Assembly: GCA_903853805.1 (NCBI GenBank) | Contig: CAINUN010000078.1 | Span: 1-59,686 of the forward strand | Direction: 5' to 3' | From: an uncultured Bacteroidota bacterium | GTDB taxonomy: Bacteria; Bacteroidota; Bacteroidia; Chitinophagales; Chitinophagaceae | DNA length: 59,686 bases | In this document: positions 43,846 to 53,498 of the stretch, piece after piece | Numbering within the stretch: the stretch's first letter is position 1 | How the letters are laid out: every line of letters starts with the position of its first letter | Translations under genes and position numbers: made by a program | The notes under the pieces: model-generated | What the model was told of the DNA's origin: nothing | Database searches by the model: none | What the model saw: the letters and a program-made list of their open reading frames with translations, nothing else

Positions 43846-44541
43846 GTGAAACATTTCCTCTATTTAGCTGTTGACCTTGGCGCTTTGCTGATTCCTTTTT
43901 TGTTCAGCTTTCATCCGCGTATTTTATTTTATCGTCATTGGCGTGCGTTTATTATTGCCAATGCACTTACTGCTGTTCCCTTTTTGCTTGCCGATCATTA
44001 CTTTACGCAAATAGGAGTTTGGGGTTTCAATCCCGATTATGTAATGGGCTATTATTGGGGAGCATTACCCCTTGAGGAGTGGTTGTTTTTCTTTTGTATT
44101 CCTTATGCCTCTGTTTTTACCTTTCATTGTTTAACGCTGTTTATTGCCTCTTTTCCTAAGGATGAAAGCTATAGGAAACTGTTGCTATTTTTAAGCTTGG
44201 GGCTTTCCCTAACAGGGTTTTGGTTTCATGAATTATGGTACACGGCTTCAACTTCTATTGCTTGTGGGTTTGTTTTGCTCTTTTTACTAATGTTCACCAA
44301 GTTTCGGTTAGTTCGCTTCCTCCTTATATACATGGTATTGCTCCTTCCTTTCTTTGTTTGTAATGGCATCCTAACGGGTACAGGCTTATCGGCGCCGGTA
44401 GTGTGGTATAACAATGTCGAAAATCTTCATTGGCGGGTACTTACCATTCCTGTTGAAGATTTTGTGTATGGCTTTTTACTCTTGTTGCTCAACGTCTTTA
44501 TATATGAACGTTGTTTGACGCCTTCAACATCCAAACAATAA
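43846..44541 (+). CDS. crtY: Lycopene beta-cyclase, CrtYcd-type membrane protein
   Basis: 231 residues from GTG 43846, with six to seven hydrophobic helices. The motifs GVWGFNPDYVMGYYWGALPLEEWLFF and a C-terminal PVEDFVYGF are characteristic of the lycopene cyclase domain of CrtYcd/YcYd type in Bacteroidota, where two short domains are joined in one protein. It turns lycopene into beta-carotene. No ketolase gene is seen, so zeaxanthin is the likely end product, possibly modified by enzymes encoded elsewhere. Confidence 0.9.
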   Translation: MKHFLYLAVDLGALLIPFLFSFHPRILFYRHWRAFIIANALTAVPFLLADHYFTQIGVWGFNPDYVMGYYWGALPLEEWLFFFCIPYASVFTFHCLTLFIASFPKDESYRKLLLFLSLGLSLTGFWFHELWYTASTSIACGFVLLFLLMFTKFRLVRFLLIYMVLLLPFFVCNGILTGTGLSAPVVWYNNVENLHWRVLTIPVEDFVYGFLLLLLNVFIYERCLTPSTSKQ

Positions 44542-44557
44542 AATTATCCCCCACTTT

Positions 44558-45010
44558 ATGCTACAAACAATTATTCAACAACAATTCTTACCCATTAGTC
44601 TAGAAAAGGCTTGGGATTTTTTTGCTACACCTAACAACTTGAATGCAGTAACGCCCAAAGAATTAGACTTCCACATCTTGACTGATGTACCTGAAAAAAT
44701 GTATGAAGGACTGATGATCGCGTACACGCTGAAACCGATGCTGCAAATTCCAGTGCATTGGGTAACTGAAATAACACACATCAAAGAACATGTCTATTTT
44801 GTGGATGAGCAACGCAAAGGTCCTTATGCTATTTGGCATCATGAACATCATTTTGAAGCCAAGGACGGAGGTGTGTTGATGACAGACATGCTGCATTATG
44901 ATGTTGGTCTATCCTTCTTAGGATGGATTGCCGGAAAACTGTTTGTCCATAAAAAAGTGAAGGAGATATTTGCATTTAGATTTCAAAAACTAAAAGAAAC
45001 ATTTAATTAG
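44558..45010 (+). CDS. SRPBCC (START-like) ligand-binding protein
   Basis: 150 residues of the START/Bet v1-like SRPBCC fold. The N-terminal strand QQQFLPISLEKAWDFFATPNNL and the C-terminal amphipathic helix FRFQKLKETF are typical, with a cavity expected for a hydrophobic molecule. It follows the cyclase gene by 16 bp. By position it may carry a carotenoid or isoprenoid intermediate or help a hydroxylase or cyclase step. Related small proteins are common in Bacteroidota carotenoid clusters; the exact ligand is unknown. Confidence 0.8.
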   Translation: MLQTIIQQQFLPISLEKAWDFFATPNNLNAVTPKELDFHILTDVPEKMYEGLMIAYTLKPMLQIPVHWVTEITHIKEHVYFVDEQRKGPYAIWHHEHHFEAKDGGVLMTDMLHYDVGLSFLGWIAGKLFVHKKVKEIFAFRFQKLKETFN

Positions 45011-45046
45011 AATCATTATTCAATACCCAATTAACATTAGCCTTTT

Positions 45047-47455
45047 ATGAACAAAATTCTGCTTACTGTTATCACAACATTTTTAATTACAACTACTTGT
45101 TTTGGACAATTAGGTAAAATTCAGGGCTTGGTTACCGATGCATACAGTTCTGTTCCTATACCTTCTGCAACGGTAATATTGCAAGGGACAAACATGGGCG
45201 TAACTTCCGATAGTATAGGTAAGTTTATGATTACCAATATAAAACCAGGCGTATACAACATTACAATTTCATCAAAGGGATATGAAACTCAGACCATTTC
45301 TGAAGTAAGTGTAAATACAACCAAAACATCTGAAGTCAATTTTGAATTAAGTCAAGAACAAATTCAACTAAAAGAGGTGAACATTGCCGCCAAAAGGTTT
45401 GAGAAGATAGAAGAGTCGCCATTATCTAAGTTTAGTATTCGCAGTTCGGAAATTATGCGCAATCCGGGTGGCAATAGAGATATTTCAAAGGTGTTGCAAT
45501 CTTTTCCTGGGGTGGCATCTACGGTTTCTTTTAGAAACGATATCATCATTCGTGGGGGCGCACCCAATGAAAATCGTTTTTACTTGGATGGCATTGAAAC
45601 ACCCAATATCAATCACTTTGCTACACAAGGCTCGAGTGGCGGACCGGTGGGAATGATCAACGTCAACTTTATCAATCAAGTGGAGTTTTATTCCGGTGCT
45701 TTCCCAGCTTCAAGAGGCAATAGCCTAAGTTCGGTATTGGAGTTTAAACAGAAGAATGGCAATCCCGACCGCCTTGTCACCAACCTTATGTTGGGATCGA
45801 GTGATATTGGTTTGACAATGGATGGTCCTTTGAATAAGAAAAGCGATTTTATTTTTTCTATTCGTCGTTCCTACTTACAGTTTTTGTTTTCTGCACTCAA
45901 GCTTCCTTTCTTGCCTACTTATAATGATGCTCAGTTTAAAATCTATTACCGCATTGATAGTAAGAATACTCTCACCTTGATTGGGCTAGCCGCTATCGAT
46001 CAGTTTCAACTCAATACCAAAGTGAATGATGGAGTAACCGACAGCACGATTATTGACCGCAACAATTATATCCTTGGCTTTATTCCCGCCAACGAACAAT
46101 GGAACTATACCCTTGGTGTGAAATATACCCATGCTTTGAAAAATGGCTTTAGGAATATTATCCTCAGCCGAAACATGCTCAACAACACCTCCAAGAAATA
46201 CCAAAATAATATCACCTCAAATCCTGTGGGTTTATTGCTCGATTATCAATCTCAAGAATCGGAAAACAAACTGCGCATCGAATACCAACAAAGAATCAAT
46301 GGCTTTAAGCTAAGTTATGGCGCACAGTATGATTATGTATTATACACCACGAGCACTTACAACAAAACCTATATTCCAACAGGCATTACTGAGTTCAATT
46401 ATGCTTCTCGTTTAGGAATGCACAAGGCAGGTGCATTTGCACAATTAAGCAAATCAGTATTGAAGGAGCGATTGGTGCTTTCTGCAGGCATCCGCACCGA
46501 CATCAACAATTATTCAAAGGAAATGAGTAACCCTTTGCAACAACTCTCGCCAAGGTTCTCCGCTTCTTATTGCATCAGTAATCAATTAACTGCTAATTTC
46601 AATACAGGTATTTACTACCAACTCCCTGCCTACACTGTGCTTGGCTATCGGGACGTGAATGGCAATTTATTGAACAAAGACAATGAGGTGCGCTACATTC
46701 AATGCAATCATGTGGTGGGTGGTTTTGAATTCTTGCCCGACCAAAACACGAAGATTTCTATCGAAAGCTTTTACAAGAAATACAGTCACTATCCTTTCTT
46801 GATGCAACAACAAGTATCTCTTGCAAATCTCGGTTCCGACTTTGGGGTCATTGGTAATGCCCCTGTGCGCTCAGTGTCAGAAGGAAGAAGTTATGGTTTG
46901 GAGTTTTTTGCACAGCGAACCCTAAAAAAAGGATGGTATGGCATTGTGTCTTATACCTATTCTCGCAGCGAGTTTACCAATTTGGGCAATAACTACACCG
47001 TTTCTTCTTGGGATAACCGACATATTCTTACCATGACTGCCGGTCGTCAGTTTCGCAAGCATTGGGAGTTCGGCATGAAGTTCAGATACCTCAGTGGCGC
47101 CCCTTATACGCCTTACGACTACAATGCATCTGCCCTTAAAGCAGTGTGGAATGTGTCTCACCAAGGCGTTTATGACTATACCCAAATCAATACCCTGCGC
47201 CTCGATGTATCTCATCAATTAGATATTCGGGTAGATAAGAAGTTTTATTTTGGTAGCAAGACCTTAGATGTTTACATCGACATTCAAAACCTCTACGGAC
47301 ATAAAACAACCCTGCAACCTTACCTAACCACAGTCATCGATGCCAATAATAAACCCGTAGAAGATCCTCAAAATACCTCCAAGTATTTAATGAAAACCAT
47401 CAAAAATGAAACGGGAACTGTGCTCCCTTCTATTGGGATGATGTTTGAGTTTTGA
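45047..47455 (+). CDS. TonB-dependent receptor at the end of the carotenoid operon
   Basis: 802 residues: a signal peptide ending in TCFGQ, a carboxypeptidase-regulatory-like domain (about 22-110), a plug with RGGAPNENRFYLDGIETPNINHF and FYSGAFPASRGNSLSSVLEF, and a barrel ending in MMFEF. It starts 36 bp after the SRPBCC gene with no terminator between. It may therefore be co-expressed with pigment genes, or it may have its own promoter in the gap. The substrate is unknown. Cobalamin is tempting because CarH needs it, but the receptor does not look specifically like BtuB. Confidence 0.85.
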   Translation: MNKILLTVITTFLITTTCFGQLGKIQGLVTDAYSSVPIPSATVILQGTNMGVTSDSIGKFMITNIKPGVYNITISSKGYETQTISEVSVNTTKTSEVNFELSQEQIQLKEVNIAAKRFEKIEESPLSKFSIRSSEIMRNPGGNRDISKVLQSFPGVASTVSFRNDIIIRGGAPNENRFYLDGIETPNINHFATQGSSGGPVGMINVNFINQVEFYSGAFPASRGNSLSSVLEFKQKNGNPDRLVTNLMLGSSDIGLTMDGPLNKKSDFIFSIRRSYLQFLFSALKLPFLPTYNDAQFKIYYRIDSKNTLTLIGLAAIDQFQLNTKVNDGVTDSTIIDRNNYILGFIPANEQWNYTLGVKYTHALKNGFRNIILSRNMLNNTSKKYQNNITSNPVGLLLDYQSQESENKLRIEYQQRINGFKLSYGAQYDYVLYTTSTYNKTYIPTGITEFNYASRLGMHKAGAFAQLSKSVLKERLVLSAGIRTDINNYSKEMSNPLQQLSPRFSASYCISNQLTANFNTGIYYQLPAYTVLGYRDVNGNLLNKDNEVRYIQCNHVVGGFEFLPDQNTKISIESFYKKYSHYPFLMQQQVSLANLGSDFGVIGNAPVRSVSEGRSYGLEFFAQRTLKKGWYGIVSYTYSRSEFTNLGNNYTVSSWDNRHILTMTAGRQFRKHWEFGMKFRYLSGAPYTPYDYNASALKAVWNVSHQGVYDYTQINTLRLDVSHQLDIRVDKKFYFGSKTLDVYIDIQNLYGHKTTLQPYLTTVIDANNKPVEDPQNTSKYLMKTIKNETGTVLPSIGMMFEF

Positions 47456-47737
47456 TGGTGAGCAGAGCATTTTCTGTAATTCGATAACAATAACTCACCT
47501 TTCACAGCATTATTTTCACGATATCACTATAAGACGAAAAAAGCTTTAGCCTAAAATTTAAAGCTTTAATGGCATTTAAGAAGACTTTTTTAGAAGCAAA
47601 TGGGGAAACGTCTTAAGGGAAAACTTTTACTAAAGAAGTACCAAGGAAATAGATTCCAAGAATAATTTCACGTCTTTAGAGGTTTGCAAGGGGCATGAAA
47701 TTTATGCTTTGATGTAGAAAGTTTCAAACCTTTTTAT

Positions 47738-48988
47738 TTAAAAAACCTCACCAAGATTGATAAAGAACCCTTGGGAATTATTGTTACCAAAACCATAGTC
47801 AATACAAATATTGGTCTTAGAAAATTTATTGATTTTAACACGCAACCCCAAACCATATCCCGGGAAAACATTGCTGTATTGATAAGAAATATCGCTAGAA
47901 AAACTTTGCATGTTCGCAAACAATACGCCTCCCAATAATCCATTATTAGTAATTCCAAAACGATATTCGCTTTCAAAATACACCATGTTTTTACCTCTAA
48001 AACGCCCTTGAATATATCCTCTTCCTGTGTTGTAGGTTTCATCCCATCCTGTACTTGATAATAGCAAGTAAGGCGGGCGACCTGATTGTGACAACCAATC
48101 CATCATCCAAAATGCGAGTGTATTTTTGGAACCTTCAGGGAAAGGCACATAATTTCGTATATCAACCAATACCGATTGATAACTACTATCGCTTCCCAAA
48201 ATGTGAGGAGAAGGATGGTAAACAAAATTGAGATAGAACCCACTGTGACTGTTAATAGGATTATCCCGTGTGTCGTAAAGTGCACGAAAGGCGGGACCAA
48301 TAGAAAACTCTTTATTACCTAATTCTTTTTGAAATTGTTGGTCCACTTGCTTAGAGTGTGGGTCTATAGCCTTTATGTTCCAAAAATAATCGAAATAGAA
48401 TCCAAGGCCAGCATAAAAATTAGGTGTAATTCGACGAAGAATTGATTGATGAAATTTTATGGAGTTGAAGTTGATGGTAAGACCTTTGTTGGGATCTGTT
48501 CTTCCGCCTAGCCCAAAGATACTTGAAGGATAGGCGAGATAACGATAGTCGCCTAAGATGTTATACTTGTTATTCTTCGTCCAAATGCTAGTTTGCAAGG
48601 GAAGCATTACTTGTTGATACTGAGAATAGGTAATATTTGTATTGAAAAGAGAGGGGCGTGTAATACCATCTTTAAAACCATCCACCTCCCAATTAAATCC
48701 TATAACTCCAGCAAATCCAGTTTGTAAAGAATATCCCGGCGCACCAATAATCGAAAAATGATTGTGATGTTCCTTTACCGGCTTCTGCTTTTCATTATTC
48801 GATAAATGCTTCTTTTGATAGAGATCCATTACATCGAGTTGGCGATTAGGCTCAAGTGGCTGCCCTTCCAATTGTTGAGCAATTACCAATAATGGAAAAT
48901 CAATGATGAATAAGCAAAGACATAAAATTGAAAAGAAATGGAAAATACTTCTTTTAGAATAATAGAAATTCACCTGTTTCTGACTCAA
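47738..48988 (-). CDS. BamA/TamA-family outer membrane barrel protein
   Basis: 416 residues with a signal peptide (FFSILCLCLFIIDFPLLVIAQ). It has no POTRA domains but a C-terminal barrel with features of the Omp85 surface-antigen family: YDTRDNP, YNTGRGYIQGRFRGKNM (the place of the conserved (V/I)RGF/Y loop) and a terminal strand FFINLGEVF. It is shorter than BamA (over 750 residues), similar to lone-barrel members found in Bacteroidota. It probably resides in the outer membrane. It lies 46 bp after the Gly/Met-rich lipoprotein gene and is probably co-transcribed with it. Confidence 0.8.
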   Translation of the reverse strand: MSQKQVNFYYSKRSIFHFFSILCLCLFIIDFPLLVIAQQLEGQPLEPNRQLDVMDLYQKKHLSNNEKQKPVKEHHNHFSIIGAPGYSLQTGFAGVIGFNWEVDGFKDGITRPSLFNTNITYSQYQQVMLPLQTSIWTKNNKYNILGDYRYLAYPSSIFGLGGRTDPNKGLTINFNSIKFHQSILRRITPNFYAGLGFYFDYFWNIKAIDPHSKQVDQQFQKELGNKEFSIGPAFRALYDTRDNPINSHSGFYLNFVYHPSPHILGSDSSYQSVLVDIRNYVPFPEGSKNTLAFWMMDWLSQSGRPPYLLLSSTGWDETYNTGRGYIQGRFRGKNMVYFESEYRFGITNNGLLGGVLFANMQSFSSDISYQYSNVFPGYGLGLRVKINKFSKTNICIDYGFGNNNSQGFFINLGEVF

Positions 48989-49034
48989 TGGGCTTTAATA
49001 AGTTTAGTGGGAATTTGGGAAAGTTGCTATTTGG

Positions 49035-49901
49035 TTATTTAATCATGAGTTTATACCACCAATTTATTTTTTCAGTACTCGCCTCCGAATTCCAATGATT
49101 GCCGCTACTACCTTCCGATCTCATACCGCCACCCATTCTTCCTCCAGCTCCCATTCCTCTACCACCCATACCCATTGATCCTCCTCCCATTCTCATGCCG
49201 CCTCCACCCATTCCACCCATGTTCATACCTCCACTCATTCTACCACCTCCATAATTGCCGCCATTACCTTGAGGCATTTCAATCGCATCTATTTTTATAC
49301 CTACAACCGTTGATTTATCAATTGAAGCTATTTGAAGGTTTTTATAAGAAATTCTTGCCTCATAATGAAGAAAGCCTTGTGGGTCTATGTCAATGTAATA
49401 GTCATACCCACTGATATTTTCATTGCCTAATATAACCGATTGCTGCATACTATTACTAACCACAACCACTTGTTTGCTAATATTGGCTAAAGTTCTTTGT
49501 CGCATTACATCTTTTCTCTCTCTTCTTACATTTGGATCTTCTGATTCAATTTCGCGAGTTCTATCTTGAGGAGAACGATTAGGCTCATTGAAAGAAGAAG
49601 GATAAAGCAAATAATGGGTTTCATCAATTTTTGATGTTGGGCTCAAATAAATCTTCACTCCTTTTCTCAGGATACGAGCTTGTGCCGCACGATTATCTGT
49701 TTCTAAAATCACATAAAGCATGCTGTCATCATTCCGAAAATCATAACGTATGTTAGTTTTTGAATCATAAAATCGAAACATCAAATCGTTATTAGTGGGA
49801 GCTATTTTTTGAGTATCGACAAGAATAAGATGTTCTCTTGAACACGACAATAAAAATAAAAGGCTCACTGAAAATGGAAGTAACCAAAGCTTAAATTTCA
49901 T
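49035..49901 (-). CDS. Lipoprotein with Gly/Met-rich low-complexity tail
   Basis: 288 residues. The signal peptide ends in LLFLLSCSRE, a lipobox. The mature domain (about 25-205) has a beta-rich body with no known motif. Residues ~210-270 are an unusual run of Gly with regularly placed Met and Arg (GGMRMGGG-type units), which could bind metal or act as a flexible linker. A partner role with the BamA-like barrel encoded 46 bp downstream is suggested by the operon. Function unknown. Confidence 0.75.
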   Translation of the reverse strand: MKFKLWLLPFSVSLLFLLSCSREHLILVDTQKIAPTNNDLMFRFYDSKTNIRYDFRNDDSMLYVILETDNRAAQARILRKGVKIYLSPTSKIDETHYLLYPSSFNEPNRSPQDRTREIESEDPNVRRERKDVMRQRTLANISKQVVVVSNSMQQSVILGNENISGYDYYIDIDPQGFLHYEARISYKNLQIASIDKSTVVGIKIDAIEMPQGNGGNYGGGRMSGGMNMGGMGGGGMRMGGGSMGMGGRGMGAGGRMGGGMRSEGSSGNHWNSEASTEKINWWYKLMIK

Positions 49902-50047
49902 CCTAAGAATATTGGATTGTAAAAGTAGAGTGTATGAATTAGCTTATAAAAAAAAACTGTGTTAAGTTTTTTTTGAGAATAATTGCTCGAAATAATTTTT
50001 AAACTCAAGACAGAGCTTCATCTACATTGTTAATGTTCAAATGGCAT

Positions 50048-50082
50048 AAAAAAATCCGGCAAAGTTAATAGGCTTTGCCGGA
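50048..50082 (-). terminator. Terminator of the DEAD-box helicase gene
   Basis: A 10-bp perfect stem, TCCGGCAAAG (50055-50064) with CTTTGCCGGA (50073-50082), is followed on the minus strand by seven T. Confidence 0.95.
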
Positions 50083-50110
50083 CATCTTTAATATTCAATT
50101 ATCGTCAGAA

Positions 50111-51961
50111 CTAATCCCTCTTTCTGCCTCTATCGCCACTTGGGCTTTGGCGTTTAAAGGTGGAAGTATTGCCACTATAACGTTCTTTGGGTGCACCACC
50201 ACGGTAACTTCCTTCTTGGCGATTAGGGTCGCTATCAAAGTAAGATTTACTGCCGCCTTCTGCCCTTCTTCCATAAGAAGAACGTCCTTCGCTGCTGCCA
50301 CCACCACGGCTTCCTTCATATTTTCTTCCGCCACCGCTGCCACCACGACTGTCGCCGCTGCGTTGTTCAGCATCATCAATTCTTATTTTTCTTCCTTTAA
50401 ATTTCTTTGAAGAAAGAGATTCACGAATAAATTCAGCAGCTGTCTTAGGCACATTAAAGAATGAACTTAAATCACGCACAGTAAGGCGAGAAATCATGTT
50501 TGCTTCAATATCCGTAGATTCGGTAATGAACTTGATAAGTTTATCGTTGGAGTCAATCCCGTCTTTGATACCTAGATTCATGAACAATCGAACGCTATTA
50601 TCACCTGCGCCGCCTCTCGGGGCTTGTTGGTCATAACCTGCATTCAAGTCTTCCGCATCTTGATACACATCAATCGTATCTTTTAGTTGCAACCAAATAA
50701 GGCGTTTAATCAGCTCATCTTTATCCATGTCTTCAAAACGATCGTGGATAGATTGCAAGTAAACTTCTGCAAAATGCTTTTGTGGTTTCGCTGTTTCTAT
50801 TTGCTCTAAATAATAAAACAGTTTTTTACGTACCACTTCTGCCCCATCCGGAATATCCGAACGATTGAAACGTTGCTTCACCAGTTTTTCAATTTGGCGA
50901 ATGCTATAAATTTCTTTAGGTGTAACAATGCTCATGCAAATTCCCTTCTTACCTGCACGCGCAGTTCTTCCACTACGGTGTGTGTACACTTCGGGGTCAT
51001 CAGGCAATTCATAGTTGATAACGTGCGTAATGTCGTTGACATCAATACCACGCGCTGCTACATCAGTAGCTACTATTGCTTGTAAGTTTTTGGCTTTGAA
51101 ACGCTCCATAACTTTGGTGCGCATTTTTTGGTCCATATCTCCATGAAGCGGACTCACATGGTAGCCTTGCTTCATCAACTTCTCCGCTATTTCTTGACAA
51201 TCTTGTTTGGTACGTACGAAGATGATACCGTAGATACCAGGCGCAAAATCGAGCAAACGCTGCAACGATTCAAAACGTTGATGACGATTGGTAACAAAAT
51301 ATTGGTGGTCAATATTTTCGTTGGTAGAGTTGGCAACAGAAACTGAAAACTCTTTCCACTCTTTCATAAAGCGCTTGGCAATGCCACGCACTTCATTACT
51401 CATAGTAGCAGAAAACAACCAAGTAAATTCACGAGCAATGGTATTCTTCAGAATAAAGTCAATGTCTTCTCTGAAACCCATGTTCAGCATTTCATCGGCC
51501 TCGTCAAGCACTACATACTTAACATGCTCCAATGATAATGCTTTGCGCTCCAAAAGGTCAATTAAACGACCGGGAGTAGCAACCACCACTTGCGGATGTG
51601 CTTTCAGTTCACGCATTTGTCCACTGATTGGCACACCGCCATAAACGGCAGTGGTTTTCAGTCCACGCATGTGTGCACTGTATTTTATAAATTCTTCTTG
51701 CGTTTGCATACACAATTCACGTGTAGGCGAAAGCACAAGAGCCTGCACGTCTTTGCGTGAGGTGTCCATGTGGTGCAGTAGCGGCAGTCCAAAGGCAGCG
51801 GTTTTACCAGTGCCTGTTTGTGCCAAACCAATTATGTCAGAAGGTTGAGATAAAAGATGTGGAATTACTTTTTGTTGAATAGGCGTCGGAGTCTCAAACC
51901 CCATATCGGCTACGGCACGAGTCAATTCCTCTCTAAGGGAGAGGCTCGAAAATAAAATCAT
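50111..51961 (-). CDS. deaD: DEAD-box RNA helicase, CsdA/DeaD type, with DbpA-like and RGG-rich C-terminus
   Basis: 616 residues. The helicase core holds the Q motif (GFETPTPIQQ), AQTGTGKT, DEAD, SAT, ATDVAARGID and HRSGRTARAG. After residue ~380 comes a helical dimerisation region, then a DbpA-type RNA-binding domain (about 480-550) with LTVRDLSSFFNVPK. The tail (550-616) is rich in Gly, Arg and Ser, with GGG and RGG-like units, typical of cold-shock RNA helicases. It acts in ribosome assembly and mRNA turnover at low temperature. It is a single-gene transcript with its own terminator. Confidence 0.93.
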   Translation of the reverse strand: MILFSSLSLREELTRAVADMGFETPTPIQQKVIPHLLSQPSDIIGLAQTGTGKTAAFGLPLLHHMDTSRKDVQALVLSPTRELCMQTQEEFIKYSAHMRGLKTTAVYGGVPISGQMRELKAHPQVVVATPGRLIDLLERKALSLEHVKYVVLDEADEMLNMGFREDIDFILKNTIAREFTWLFSATMSNEVRGIAKRFMKEWKEFSVSVANSTNENIDHQYFVTNRHQRFESLQRLLDFAPGIYGIIFVRTKQDCQEIAEKLMKQGYHVSPLHGDMDQKMRTKVMERFKAKNLQAIVATDVAARGIDVNDITHVINYELPDDPEVYTHRSGRTARAGKKGICMSIVTPKEIYSIRQIEKLVKQRFNRSDIPDGAEVVRKKLFYYLEQIETAKPQKHFAEVYLQSIHDRFEDMDKDELIKRLIWLQLKDTIDVYQDAEDLNAGYDQQAPRGGAGDNSVRLFMNLGIKDGIDSNDKLIKFITESTDIEANMISRLTVRDLSSFFNVPKTAAEFIRESLSSKKFKGRKIRIDDAEQRSGDSRGGSGGGRKYEGSRGGGSSEGRSSYGRRAEGGSKSYFDSDPNRQEGSYRGGAPKERYSGNTSTFKRQSPSGDRGRKRD

Positions 51962-52060
51962 TTAATTAAGAACTTTTTATAAGTTGGCACAAAGGTAATA
52001 TATAATAAGCAGAAACGCCTCATTTGTTTCTGCGGAGTAAGTCTTGTGGCTTGATTAGTG

Positions 52061-52161
52061 TTGTCTTTTTGTTGTTTTGTGTCTTTAGTTTTTCGAAAAC
52101 ACGCAAACACAAAAACACGCAAACATTATTCTTTAATGACCTTCTCGCTTTTCACCAACTC
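52061..52161. repeat. Direct repeat copy 1 covering a 3' flank and the end of a T9SS gene
   Basis: About 97 percent identical to 53499-53599. It begins TTGTCTTTTTGTTGTTTTGT, contains two AACACGCA(A/G)AC-type units and runs into the codons for the shared protein ending VKSEKVIKE. Confidence 0.9.
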
Positions 52162-53364
52162 CATGTCCTTGTTGAAAACCTGTAACAAGTACATACCCGC
52201 AGGAAGCTGCGCAAGACTCACCTCATTACTGCCTTGTGAAGCCACTACTTTTTGACCCATAAGATTATAGACAGCTACCATAGGCTGTGTAATGCCTTTG
52301 ATAGTGATAATGTCTGAGGTAGGATTTGGGGAGATGGAGATGGAAGTAGTTTCAGTTTCATTAATACCTGTAATACCGTCCCACCTTTGAATGCGATGAT
52401 TGTCATAATCGCTTATGTATAAATTGCCATTGTGATCAAAATCAATTCCATTTGGAGAACTCAATTGATTAGCAGATGCGCCTTGGCCATTTCCACCTGC
52501 AATTGTAATTCCGGACAATGCACCGGGTGTCCATTTCTGAACCCGATTGTTGCCATTGTCTGCAATAAATATATTGCCGAAACCATCTACTAACAACCCC
52601 ATAGCATTACTTAATTGATTGGCTGCTGCTCCATTCCCATTACCACCAGCTACAGTTGTGCCTGTTGATGCCCCAGGTGCCCATTTCTGAATGCGTGAAT
52701 TACCTAAGTCTGTTACATAAACATTGCCAATACCATCAACATAAACTCCTGATGCAATGTTTAATTGATTAGCTGCTGCACCTTGTCCATTTCCACCAGC
52801 AACCGTTGTTCCTGTTGATGCACCAGGCGCCCATTTTTGAACACGATGATTGAGGTTATCTGCAACATAAAGATTATTACTTCCGTCAACATAAATTCCT
52901 GCTGGAAAATTTAGTTGGTCAGCACCACCACCTGCTCCGTTTCCACCAGCTACTGTAGTGCCTGTTGATGCGCCCGATGCCCATTTCTGAATGCGATGAT
53001 TTGATTGGTCACTTACATAAATAGTACCGTTTGCAGTAACAAAAACGGTATAAGGTAAGTAGAATTGGTCTGCACCATTTCCTGCACCATTTCCACCTGC
53101 TACTGTTGTGCCTGTTGAAGCGCCAGGTGCCCATTTTTGAATTCGATGATTACCTTGGTCACTAATATAGATATTGCCACTACCATCAACGAAAACTCCA
53201 TCTGGATTATATAGTTGATTAGCTGTCGCACCTGAACCATTTCCACCAGCTACTGTAACACCTGTTGTGGTTGTTTTATTTGATTGTGCAAATGAATAAT
53301 TCACTGCCATCAATATGATTGCAAAAATGAAGAGTAATTGTTTTTTCATAAACCTTGTTTGCAT
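52126..53364 (-). CDS. Secreted NHL-repeat protein with T9SS sorting domain
   Basis: 412 residues: a signal peptide (LLFIFAIILMAVNYSFAQ), six tandem NHL-type repeats of about 50 residues each (starting G(T/I)T(V/I)AGGNG and ending HR(I/V)QKW), and a C-terminal sorting domain SISPNPTSDIITIKG to VIKE. The repeats should make a six-bladed beta-propeller. It is exported and bound to the surface. The last ~100 bp, including the 3' flank, are nearly identical to those of the next gene, a sign of recent gene conversion or duplication. Binding partner unknown. Confidence 0.88.
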   Translation of the reverse strand: MQTRFMKKQLLFIFAIILMAVNYSFAQSNKTTTTGVTVAGGNGSGATANQLYNPDGVFVDGSGNIYISDQGNHRIQKWAPGASTGTTVAGGNGAGNGADQFYLPYTVFVTANGTIYVSDQSNHRIQKWASGASTGTTVAGGNGAGGGADQLNFPAGIYVDGSNNLYVADNLNHRVQKWAPGASTGTTVAGGNGQGAAANQLNIASGVYVDGIGNVYVTDLGNSRIQKWAPGASTGTTVAGGNGNGAAANQLSNAMGLLVDGFGNIFIADNGNNRVQKWTPGALSGITIAGGNGQGASANQLSSPNGIDFDHNGNLYISDYDNHRIQRWDGITGINETETTSISISPNPTSDIITIKGITQPMVAVYNLMGQKVVASQGSNEVSLAQLPAGMYLLQVFNKDMELVKSEKVIKE

Positions 53365-53498
53365 TTCCGAATTAAAGGTCTAAAAAATCTTTTACTAAAA
53401 AAGAATCATGAATATTTAATTATCTTTTGATAAAGTTGGCTTAGCCTATGTTTATATGCGTAGCATGCAAAAGGACGCTGACCCACGCCAATGTCCTT

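Noticed and set aside
52400-53280. Regular ~150-bp repeats that could suggest a CRISPR-like or satellite array
   Set aside because: The repeats are in frame and encode NHL propeller blades inside one protein.
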